Assembly: GCF_902493135.1 (NCBI RefSeq)
Contig: NZ_CABUOD010000039.1
Span: 1-45,593, forward strand
DNA length: 45,593 nucleotides
DNA from: an uncultured Parabacteroides sp.
GTDB lineage: Bacteria > Bacteroidota > Bacteroidia > Bacteroidales > Tannerellaceae
Direction of reading: 5' to 3'
Positions within the stretch are counted from its first letter, which is position 1. Each line of letters starts with the position of its first letter. Shown here piece by piece: positions 8,805 through 15,614 of this stretch. The notes below the pieces were generated by a model, which was not told where the DNA came from, did not search any database, and worked only from the letters and a program-made list of their open reading frames with translations. The translations under genes were made by a program, and so were the position numbers.

Positions 8805-9425
8805 ATGAACAGTGAGTTACTCATAAAAATTGCCCAAAAGGGTTATAATGTTGCCTATGGTGCCAATATAAATTTTGCCACTTACGATATCGTCAAGAAA
8901 ATACCAGGATACGTTAGTTTTTTATCAATCATTGTAGGTATTCTGGGATTGGTCTACCCTCCCTTTGCTGAAAAATATGTATCGGTATTCATACTGATTC
9001 TTGGTATTGCAAGTGTCTATATCGAACGCTTTACTCCTAATATTGATAGTTATAGCAATAGAGGCATTGCCAATACTGATCAACTCAACAAGTTGAAAAA
9101 CCTCTATTTTGAAGTAAAAAGAATGTCTGATAGTGCGGACTTTTCCACAATAGAAACTCGTTATACAGCGATAGAGGATGAATTTAATGCTAGTTCACAA
9201 CCAGACCAAATTGTGTTCGCCAATTGGCTCGCACATTATAAGATGTTTTGCGAAAAGGATATGAGCTGGATGGACGAGCAACTACATTTCCATTGGTGGA
9301 AAGACAAAATACCAATGACCGCACATATAGTGATATATATATTGTTGCTGTCAATATTTGTGTATTACTGTGTAAAAATTCCAGTATTAAACGAATTCTT
9401 CTGCAAAATCTTTTATCTACAATAA
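8805..9425 (+). CDS. SLATT-domain membrane effector of the CBASS-like operon
   Basis: A 206-residue membrane protein. Two close hydrophobic segments (about 36-54 and 58-75) after a short amphipathic N-terminus (YNVAYGANINFATYDIVKKI) match the SLATT (SMODS and SLOG-associating 2TM effector) layout. A soluble helical middle (about 85-168) and a third hydrophobic segment (about 172-191) follow. SLATT proteins are thought to form pores or disrupt the inner membrane when the cyclic nucleotide is made, killing or arresting the infected cell. It lies 9 bases after the AGS-C enzyme and is the last gene of the operon. The assignment rests on topology and context more than on invariant residues. Confidence 0.78.
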   Translation: MNSELLIKIAQKGYNVAYGANINFATYDIVKKIPGYVSFLSIIVGILGLVYPPFAEKYVSVFILILGIASVYIERFTPNIDSYSNRGIANTDQLNKLKNLYFEVKRMSDSADFSTIETRYTAIEDEFNASSQPDQIVFANWLAHYKMFCEKDMSWMDEQLHFHWWKDKIPMTAHIVIYILLLSIFVYYCVKIPVLNEFFCKIFYLQ

Positions 9426-9565
9426 AAATGGCTACATTACAGCTGTTCAGCAATCGGTAGCTAATAAGAATATCTTCAAATGAAACCATACAAAAATCTT
9501 GTGCCAAATGATTGAAGTGTTAATATATCACCGTAAAAATAGATGGCTGAACTGTGCAATAATAC

Positions 9566-9588
9566 ATAGATTCTGTTATCTATTTTTT
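9566..9588 (+). terminator. Rho-independent terminator after the SLATT gene
   Basis: ATAGAT-TCTGTT-ATCTAT is a 6-bp AT-rich stem followed by a T run. It overlaps the 3' end of the convergent small gene by a few bases. Confidence 0.5.
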
Positions 9589-9864
9589 GTACTCCATTGA
9601 TTCCCTAATAATCTGTAGAGTTTCTTTTTTGTACTCCTTACGGTCATATTCCATACCTCTGCACATCCAACAACTACACGGTGTCCCGGTAGTCTTGTAA
9701 ACTTGTGCACATTTCTCTTTGGCCAACTCAAACCAATGAGGATGTTCATAATGACTTCCATCCTCACGGATGATACAATGCCCGTAAGCAGCATAAAGAA
9801 TCATGCGAGCCTTAAATATACGTGCCATTTGTTGGCGTCTCCAAAATTTGTTTCTTTTGTCCAT
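9580..9864 (-). CDS. Small Cys-containing conserved-type hypothetical protein
   Basis: A 94-residue basic protein with no signal peptide or membrane segment. The N-terminus is rich in Arg and Lys (KRNKFWRRQQMARIFKARM), the middle has REDGSHYEHPHWFELAKEK, and the C-terminal half has a compact cysteine motif TGTPCSCWMCRG (about residues 61-72), suggesting metal or nucleic-acid binding. I recognise the general type as a small protein scattered through Bacteroidota genomes, but know no function for it. It lies between the CBASS-like operon and the HipBST operon, oriented with the latter, and ends inside the terminator of the SLATT gene. A TAnnTTTG-like box with one mismatch (TAACTTTA) precedes it. 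Confidence 0.75.
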   Translation of the reverse strand: MDKRNKFWRRQQMARIFKARMILYAAYGHCIIREDGSHYEHPHWFELAKEKCAQVYKTTGTPCSCWMCRGMEYDRKEYKKETLQIIRESMEYKK

Positions 9865-9940
9865 CGTCTCTTTCTATTAAAGTTAGGATGAACAATGATG
9901 TTACTTTTGAAAGACCTAATGTATCCATAATATTGTATAT

Positions 9941-10891
9941 TTATCGTTTTGTAGCATTTGTGTAAAGCCTCGCTATTCGCCCTCTCAACAATTCGCTATA
10001 CTTTTCTTTCAAATCAGCATTTAGGAAAGAGTTTTGAATAACAGTCTCGAACTTGGGCAATAGTTTGATATACTTGTTTATCAGTCGTTCTACAATCACA
10101 TTCTCTATACCCAAAGTAGCTGCCGATTTGATAAAATCCTCTCTTTGAAGCTTTTTCTTACGCCCGTTCAAGGTCAATGCCAGTTCTTCATCATCCTTTG
10201 GATTGATGATAGCCGCATTTAGCAAATCGTAAGCAGGGGTTAAACGTATCTTATCCGCAGTCTCATACAATGAAAAGTTTTTCAAGTGCATATCGTTATT
10301 TCCTGTCAGCCAAGAAAAAAGCACCAACTCTAAAAAATTGGTAACATCCATTTTAGGCATAGACGAATATTTCAAAACCGCCTTCCCGATACGCTCATAA
10401 CTGCTCTTGTATTTATGCTCCGTTTGCCTTTCCGTCAATTGGCACATATCTTCCATCGCAATCTTCCCTCCGGCAGGAGTCCTGTCAATCCGACGAGTAA
10501 GATAGCATAGAGTATCATCTGCCATCCGCATCAGCGTGTGAGGAACGACCTCGATACGTGCCACCTCTGCAAGGTGCATGGTTAAATCCTCGACCTCCGG
10601 CATCATTTCATATTGCGAGGCCTGAGGTTTACAGATATAACCACCCCAAAGCCCGACAATGGTCAATCGTTTGCTGCCCTCATGCTCATTCAAATGCAAG
10701 GATAGCTTCGGCTGAACGCCAGTCAAGGAAGTTTGGTCTTGAATAATCTGCAAAGCAAGCTGGTCTAATTGCTCCGTCGTATAATCAAGAACAGGCAATG
10801 TTGTTGTTCCGAAGAACTTCTTTATGCAAGCCGTGTGCATATCCTTTTCTCCCTTTAGTAGCGGACGATAACAATACAGACAATTACACAT
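9941..10891 (-). CDS. hipT: HipT/HipA-like Ser/Thr kinase toxin
   Basis: A 316-residue HipA-fold kinase lacking the usual N-terminal subdomain, which is instead encoded by the preceding gene, as in HipBST systems. The Gly-rich loop reads TSLTGVQPK (54-62), with S55 and T57 at the positions that are autophosphorylated in HipT/HipA. The catalytic loop is GNNDMHLKN (197-205; D200, N205) and the metal-binding site is PAYDLLN (D222). The N-terminus has a zinc-finger-like set: C2, C4, C7, H19 and C22. Such toxins phosphorylate aminoacyl-tRNA synthetases (TrpRS for HipT, GltX for HipA) and stop translation. The start codon overlaps the hipS end by 8 bases. Confidence 0.88.
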   Translation of the reverse strand: MCNCLYCYRPLLKGEKDMHTACIKKFFGTTTLPVLDYTTEQLDQLALQIIQDQTSLTGVQPKLSLHLNEHEGSKRLTIVGLWGGYICKPQASQYEMMPEVEDLTMHLAEVARIEVVPHTLMRMADDTLCYLTRRIDRTPAGGKIAMEDMCQLTERQTEHKYKSSYERIGKAVLKYSSMPKMDVTNFLELVLFSWLTGNNDMHLKNFSLYETADKIRLTPAYDLLNAAIINPKDDEELALTLNGRKKKLQREDFIKSAATLGIENVIVERLINKYIKLLPKFETVIQNSFLNADLKEKYSELLRGRIARLYTNATKR

Positions 10892-11222
10892 GGTTCACCT
10901 CCTTTTCTTCCATTGGAATAATGCTTACTGCTCCGATACAATCCTTACAGCATGTCAGCAACAACGACATCCGGTCAAGAATACTGATGTCTGTATTCCG
11001 CAATGCAACATCCAGCAGCCATCCTTCAGGTATCAAACCGTCGAAGAACGGAAACAGCACAGAACTTGTATATGTTTCTTCCTGTAAAGGCAATGTCAGA
11101 CTGACAGCCTTTGCCGTTTCCGAAGAGAGATATTCCGGCAAATAACGGAACTCATATCCTGCATCGTTTTCAGTCAGAATCCCCGCCAATTGGTCTTTGT
11201 AAAATATATGAGCTTGCCTCAT
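10884..11222 (-). CDS. hipS: HipS-like protein (HipA N-terminal subdomain as separate gene)
   Basis: A 112-residue protein matching the N-terminal subdomain of HipA: an initial strand-rich part (AHIFYKDQLAGILTENDAGYEFRY) and the block LFPFFDGLIPEGWLLDVALR. In the tripartite HipBST system the equivalent small protein, not HipB, neutralises the kinase. It overlaps hipB by 4 bases at its start and hipT by 8 at its end, so the three are translationally coupled. The length fits HipS. Confidence 0.85.
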   Translation of the reverse strand: MRQAHIFYKDQLAGILTENDAGYEFRYLPEYLSSETAKAVSLTLPLQEETYTSSVLFPFFDGLIPEGWLLDVALRNTDISILDRMSLLLTCCKDCIGAVSIIPMEEKEVNHV

Positions 11223-11431
11223 TGATTATCAGTTTTAGAAGTTGCAACCATTTCATAATTGAAGAAGTCAAGAAGCTGATTCACCTTATCAAGACGCAGC
11301 GTTTCCTTTCCCTGTTCGAGGTCTCGCACAAAGCGCAATCCTACCCCCGACTTCAACGAAAGTTCTTCTTGCGTCAGGTTATACTGCTTTCGCAACATCT
11401 TGACCGTAGTAGAGAGATTATTCATAAGCAT
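11219..11431 (-). CDS. hipB: HipB-like XRE-family DNA-binding protein
   Basis: A 70-residue Cro/CI-type HTH protein (helices in NLTQEELSLKSGVGLRFVRDL; residues about 18-38), first gene of the operon. HipB proteins dimerise and repress their own operon through palindromic operators. Three near-identical palindromes upstream (11437-11540) fit this. Translation may begin at the ATG at 11429-11431 or the in-frame ATG six bases later. The C-terminal tail after residue 60 is short and polar. Confidence 0.88.
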   Translation of the reverse strand: MLMNNLSTTVKMLRKQYNLTQEELSLKSGVGLRFVRDLEQGKETLRLDKVNQLLDFFNYEMVATSKTDNQ

Positions 11432-11436
11432 CCTAC

Positions 11437-11458
11437 TTTATACCTTTTCGGGTACAAA
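11437..11458. promoter_or_regulatory. HipB operator O1 (candidate)
   Basis: TTTATACC-N6-GGTACAAA, 7 of 8 arm positions paired. It overlaps the -7 box of the operon. The layout resembles the inverted TATCC/GGATA operators of the E. coli hip locus. Confidence 0.65.
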
Positions 11459-11462
11459 GTTA
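11455..11462 (-). promoter_or_regulatory. -7 box of the hipBST promoter
   Basis: TAACTTTG on the minus strand matches TAnnTTTG, 23 bases before the hipB ATG. It lies under the right arm of operator O1, so HipB binding would block it. Confidence 0.6.
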
Positions 11463-11477
11463 ATATAAATATCTCAC

Positions 11478-11499
11478 ATTATACCACAAAGGGTATAAT
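11478..11499. promoter_or_regulatory. HipB operator O2 (candidate)
   Basis: ATTATACC-N6-GGTATAAT, perfect 8-bp arms. Its centre is exactly 41 bp from that of O1, and it covers the region upstream of the -33 position. Confidence 0.7.
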
Positions 11500-11518
11500 T
11501 TATTTTATTATCAGCATT

Positions 11519-11540
11519 ATTATATCAGATAAGGTATAAT
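11519..11540. promoter_or_regulatory. HipB operator O3 (candidate)
   Basis: ATTATATC-N6-GGTATAAT, 7 of 8 arm positions paired. Its centre is again exactly 41 bp from that of O2. Confidence 0.65.
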
Positions 11541-11584
11541 ATAGTAAGATTCAAAACCACAAATTAAAGTACACAAGCACTGCT

Positions 11585-11636
11585 CTACACTTTTTCAAGC
11601 GAATAATCCAGTTTCGCTACACTTTTTCCAACGAAT
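11585..11636. repeat. Two-copy 20-bp direct repeat
   Basis: Copies at 11585-11604 and 11617-11636 (CTACACTTTTTC followed by AAGCGAAT or CAACGAAT) agree at 18 of 20 positions, offset by 32 bp. They lie upstream of the small promoter at 11704. Role unknown; could be a protein binding site. No gene lies in 11541-11737. Confidence 0.55.
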
Positions 11637-11703
11637 CAAATATTTCATTGCACTGGACTAATAAAAATTCCACTGCAAACCACAGAAATTCCAAGAAAAC
11701 CAC

Positions 11704-11711
11704 TACCTTTG
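11704..11711 (+). promoter_or_regulatory. -7-like box before a 47-residue ORF
   Basis: TACCTTTG matches TAnnTTTG and lies 26 bases before the ATG at 11738. No clear -33 element. Confidence 0.45.
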
Positions 11712-11737
11712 TATTCAGCAAGCGTTCTGTAACATCC

Positions 11738-11881
11738 ATGCGGAAATATCCTATCATTCAACATGTTGAATCTGATAGCCAACATTCCACAAAATGGCTA
11801 AAAGAAGGCGGTACAACACGTATATGCAAAGCGGTGAAATACAACGATTTGCATTTGTCCCCACATTCTGTGTACTTGTAA
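11738..11881 (+). CDS. Unrecognised 47-residue ORF
   Basis: Begins MRKYPIIQHVESD and ends DLHLSPHSVYL. It has a well-placed promoter-like box, but no family is recognised and there is no membrane segment. The first residues recall the start of some Bacteroidota AAA-ATPase-like proteins (MRKYPI), but nothing after that agrees. It may be a remnant or a real small protein. Confidence 0.3.
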   Translation: MRKYPIIQHVESDSQHSTKWLKEGGTTRICKAVKYNDLHLSPHSVYL

Positions 11882-12174
11882 AAACAGAGGTTGTACCGAT
11901 TAAAATGAATGGTCACTGATAATTAGTGATGTAAATATGCTGCGTCGAGAGGAAAAAGATTTAGATTTATGGACATATACTTACTTGATGAAGAAAGATT
12001 TTAGCGGTTATAAAAGTGTCGTAACCACATTTGTCAGATTTAAACCGTAAAAAGTAGGGGGTTATTGTATAATATTGTTTTGTTAACAATAAAGCACATT
12101 CTTTGCAAATAGCTGTAAATTCAAGTTCTTCATAGGGGATAAAGGGCTTTTCGCCATGAAGTGCGCGGTTTTTT

Positions 12175-12281
12175 ACCACGAAGACGGTCGCCATCACCGT
12201 GAACTGCCGGGACCATGTACCACGAAGACGGTCGTCATGGCAACGAAGACGGTCATCGCCACGATGAAGACGGTCGTCATG
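12175..12281. repeat. 21-bp short tandem array with core GAAGACGGTC
   Basis: The core GAAGACGGTC occurs at 12180, 12224, 12245 and 12266: offsets 44, 21 and 21, with a degraded unit in the 44-bp gap. Units carry GACG-GT-CGTC palindromes followed by CAT. Because 21 is a multiple of three, frames read as short peptide repeats, but no real gene is implied. Confidence 0.75.
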
Positions 12282-12601
12282 CCGGTAAAAAGGCAAATTT
12301 CTTTTGGGATATTCAGGCCTGCGGTAAGATTCGTTTGCTACAGACAACTCTCCGGGAGTTTAGTTTTTCCACAATGTCAGGATTTTCTGCTTTTCGGTAA
12401 CAAAGGAACTTTGTTTTTCGACTTCCTGCCGTACTTGTTTTACAGGCTGATTATTAATTCCAATCTGAAGAAGGAAAACGTCAAACATGGATCGTCCGGA
12501 ATTACATCTCAAATAGAAAAACGTCCTAATAAGGGTTATTGTATTTTAGCACGGCCTTCCTGTGGAACGTGTAAAATGAATGACGAATCGAATTATTGTC
12601 C

Positions 12602-12609
12602 TATCTTTG
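12602..12609 (+). promoter_or_regulatory. -7 box for the antiporter gene
   Basis: TATCTTTG matches TAnnTTTG, 24 bases before the ATG at 12634. Confidence 0.65.
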
Positions 12610-12633
12610 TGCCGTCAATAAACAGGGATACTT

Positions 12634-14304
12634 ATGAATTGGTTACAAGAGGCTTTTTTAGAGCCTACGATGGTTCAGGCAGTTATCATTATCTCGCTGG
12701 TCTCAGCACTCGGACTGTATTTGGGACGGATCAAGATATTCGGTATATCACTGGGTATCACATTCGTATTCTTTGCCGGCATCTTAGCGGGGCATTTAGG
12801 AATCGTCGTAAATAAGGATATGCTTTATTTTGCGCAAAGTTTCGGCCTGATCCTTTTCGTCTATGCACTGGGGTTGCAGGTAGGTCCCGGTTTTTTCTCT
12901 TCGTTGAAGAAGGGAGGCGTAGAAATGAATATGATGGGGATGGGCGTTATCCTGCTCGGACTGATAATGACGGTCGGACTGCACTGGACAACAGGAGTTT
13001 CCCTTTCCAATATGGTCGGTTTGCTTTGCGGGGCCGTCACCAACACGCCAGCTTTGGGAGCTGCCCAACAGGCCCTATTGCAAATAGACCCGGCCAATAC
13101 CAAAGGGGTGACGGACATGGCTTTGGCGTGCGCTGTCGCTTATCCGCTCGGTGTGGTGGGCGTGATCTTAGCGATTATTGTCCTAAGGGCCTTGTTTGCC
13201 GACAAGAAACAGGCGGACCGGAATGAACAACGCGACACGACCACCTACGTCGCCGAATTCCACGTCAGTAATCCGGGTATTTATGAGAAGAGTATCAAGG
13301 ACGTAATGAAGCTGACGGAAAAACATTTCGTCATTTCACGCGTGTGGAGGAACGGAAAGGTGAGTATCCCGACTTCGGATACCTTGCTGCACGAGCATGA
13401 CCATCTTTTGATTATCTCCGTCAAATCGGATGTCGAAAATATCAAAGTCCTCTTCGGCGAACAGGAGAATGTAGACTGGAACAAGGAGGATATCGATTGG
13501 AACGCCATCGACAGCCAATTGATTTCGCGCCGCATCGCGGTGACCCGCAACCGGGTGAACGGTGTGAAACTGGGTTCCCTCCGCCTCCGCAATCTCTACG
13601 GCATCAATATCACACGCGTGAACCGTGCCGGCATAGATCTGCTGGCCTCTCCCGACCTGCGCCTGCAAATCGGCGACCGGCTGACAATCGTGGGAGAAGC
13701 GAATGCGGTGAACACGGTCGGAAAGATTTTAGGAGACGAGATCAAACGGCTCAATAACCCGAACCTCCTGGCAGTCTTTATCGGTATCTCGCTGGGGATG
13801 CTGTTGGGGGCATTGCCGGTCACGCTACCAGGGATGAGTACGCCGGTCAAGTTGGGGATCGCCGGAGGGCCGATCATCGTCGGAATCCTGATGGGCGCAT
13901 TCGGCCCGCGTTTCCACCTGACAACCTACACGACGATGAGCGCCAACCTGATGCTCCGCCAATTGGGAATTATCATTTACTTAGCAGGATTGGGAATCGA
14001 TTCGGGGGCGCATTTCTTCGAGACGGTTTTCCGTGCCGAGGGATTGCTCTGGATCGGGCTTGGATTCCTGCTAACGATCGTACCGGTGCTAATCGTCGGT
14101 TTCACGGCTTCGCGATTCTTCAAGCTCGACTATGCACACAATGTGGGGATGCTTTGCGGGAGCATGGCAAACCCGATGGCTTTGAACTATGCCAACACGA
14201 CTGTCGAAGGTGACGAGCCTTCCGTTTCATACGCCACCGTCTATCCTCTTTCGATGTTTATCCGCGTGATTTCGGCACAGTTGGTGCTGATGCTGTTCAC
14301 CTGA
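12634..14304 (+). CDS. AspT/YidE-type (AAEx family) transporter
   Basis: A 556-residue inner-membrane protein in the aspartate-alanine exchanger fold: hydrophobic helices from about 15-190, two TrkA-C (RCK_C) domains in the cytoplasm at about 205-285 and 290-370, then a second helical block (375-556). The two family repeats are clear: GAVTNTPALGAAQQ in the first half and GSMANPMALNYANT in the second. AspT swaps aspartate for alanine; YidE/YbjL relatives have no proven substrate, so none is assigned. It stands alone, with its own promoter, and its stop codon directly abuts that of the convergent methyltransferase. Confidence 0.9.
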   Translation: MNWLQEAFLEPTMVQAVIIISLVSALGLYLGRIKIFGISLGITFVFFAGILAGHLGIVVNKDMLYFAQSFGLILFVYALGLQVGPGFFSSLKKGGVEMNMMGMGVILLGLIMTVGLHWTTGVSLSNMVGLLCGAVTNTPALGAAQQALLQIDPANTKGVTDMALACAVAYPLGVVGVILAIIVLRALFADKKQADRNEQRDTTTYVAEFHVSNPGIYEKSIKDVMKLTEKHFVISRVWRNGKVSIPTSDTLLHEHDHLLIISVKSDVENIKVLFGEQENVDWNKEDIDWNAIDSQLISRRIAVTRNRVNGVKLGSLRLRNLYGINITRVNRAGIDLLASPDLRLQIGDRLTIVGEANAVNTVGKILGDEIKRLNNPNLLAVFIGISLGMLLGALPVTLPGMSTPVKLGIAGGPIIVGILMGAFGPRFHLTTYTTMSANLMLRQLGIIIYLAGLGIDSGAHFFETVFRAEGLLWIGLGFLLTIVPVLIVGFTASRFFKLDYAHNVGMLCGSMANPMALNYANTTVEGDEPSVSYATVYPLSMFIRVISAQLVLMLFT

Positions 14305-15489
14305 TCAGGCTTTGGAGCATCTGACCAGTACCTTTTCGCTATCTGCCAAGGTGGTTGCAAAGAGGTAGACGGAGCCACCGTCGGCAATCTTCGTCCGCTT
14401 GCGCAGTTCTTCGACGGAGAGAGGGAAATTGCGTACGGTCATATTCGCTTGAGGGATTGTTTTTGAAAGTCCCTTACAGAGTTTTCCTGTAAAAGGCAAT
14501 ACTTCGTCTACCCGGAACCTGCGGCCTGGAAAATCGGAGACGAATCGATCCGATGTATATAAATGGCTGCTCGCCTGCAGCTTCTCGACTCCCGTCCGGA
14601 GGGCTATCTGCTTGAATGCGCCGGCTTTTAGAACCGAAGCATTCGGTTCATATAAATAAGCGCCGACCTGACCGGCCGGAACCAATACAGTGTTGCGTTC
14701 CTCTTCCAATGTAAAAAAGAAAGATTGCATTCCGTCCGGTCCGAAATTGATGCACCGGATCGACGGTTCCGCGCCATGTGCCCCGCGCTCCATCACGAAA
14801 AGCAGTTCTTTGCATTCGTTCCTGACGGAAAGGACATGTACGGATGTCGTCTCCGGCAACAGGTCCAAAGTCATTTGTATATCCGCCATCGGCGAGAGTT
14901 TTGCGATGACGCGCGGAGAGCGTTTCAGGAGTTCCGGCAGGAGTCCGGGCAAATCCGGTTCGCAATCCTGCAAGGCAAAAACCCGCTTGTTTGATTCTCC
15001 TCGGCGAGCCGGGTCGATATAGAAGGCATCAACCTCTGGAAGGGTATCGACTGATTGGGCGGCATCGGCATTCACGACCGTTATGTTGTTGGCTTCCAAG
15101 ATAGAAAAATTGTGTTTTGATGCTTCACAATAAACCGGAAAACGTTCTATGTAAGTCAAATGTTTCGCCTTGCGGGAAAGGAAATAGCTATCGATTCCCA
15201 GACCTCCCGTCAAGTCGCAGATTGTCCAGCTTTCACCGATCAGTTCCTGCTTATAGGCAGCCGTCTGTTCGGAAGAACATTGTTCCGCCGCAATTTTAGC
15301 CGGAAAAACCAACTGTCCGTTCTTATACCATGATGGCAATTTCTCCCGGATCTGCCTCCGGGCGGCGATCTGATCGACCAAAAAAGGGATATCCATTCCG
15401 GGATACTTGGCGGCGGAAAGCAGCAGGCGGGCCAGATCGTCGGCGGCATGTTCCTTAATAAACTGTATCTCTGAGGTTGTTAAAAGCAT
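14305..15489 (-). CDS. Class I SAM-dependent methyltransferase with THUMP-like domain
   Basis: A 394-residue cytoplasmic protein. The SAM-binding motif is CDLTGGLGIDSYFL (about 91-104), and the catalytic-type motif is YIDPARRGE (157-165), placing it among RNA or rRNA methyltransferase-like enzymes. The last third (about 275-394) matches the THUMP-like domain seen in such proteins across Bacteroidota. Target unknown; RNA is the best guess. Its TGA and the antiporter TGA touch back to back (TGATCA), leaving no room for a terminator between the two genes. The upstream gene on the same strand ends 125 bases away. Confidence 0.85.
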   Translation of the reverse strand: MLLTTSEIQFIKEHAADDLARLLLSAAKYPGMDIPFLVDQIAARRQIREKLPSWYKNGQLVFPAKIAAEQCSSEQTAAYKQELIGESWTICDLTGGLGIDSYFLSRKAKHLTYIERFPVYCEASKHNFSILEANNITVVNADAAQSVDTLPEVDAFYIDPARRGESNKRVFALQDCEPDLPGLLPELLKRSPRVIAKLSPMADIQMTLDLLPETTSVHVLSVRNECKELLFVMERGAHGAEPSIRCINFGPDGMQSFFFTLEEERNTVLVPAGQVGAYLYEPNASVLKAGAFKQIALRTGVEKLQASSHLYTSDRFVSDFPGRRFRVDEVLPFTGKLCKGLSKTIPQANMTVRNFPLSVEELRKRTKIADGGSVYLFATTLADSEKVLVRCSKA

Positions 15490-15614
15490 ATAGACGACAA
15501 CTATAAGATTAAAAGACCATACGAATAAGAATATGATGATTTAAAGATACCATTTACTTTCCAATTAGCAAATCTTTCGGCAAAGTAAACAGACGGTAGC
15601 AGGGCGCTTTTCCA

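Larger units (their letters stand above)
11882..12633. other. 752-base gene-poor region
   Basis: No convincing gene. Contents: a palindromic repeat array (12175-12281), a short inverted repeat AACAAAG-GAA-CTTTGTT (12399-12415) followed by Ts that could end transcription, and the antiporter promoter at 12602. A long rightward open frame crosses this region and the antiporter start, but it is repeat-derived and not protein-like. Confidence 0.6.

Noticed and set aside
11967..12347. Leftward 126-codon frame with HDDRLR-type repeats
   Set aside because: Produced by the 21-bp array on the other strand; nothing before or after looks like protein.
12156..12815. A 219-codon open frame over the repeat array and the antiporter start
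   Set aside because: It begins as translated repeat, has no family resemblance and overlaps the real antiporter gene in another frame.
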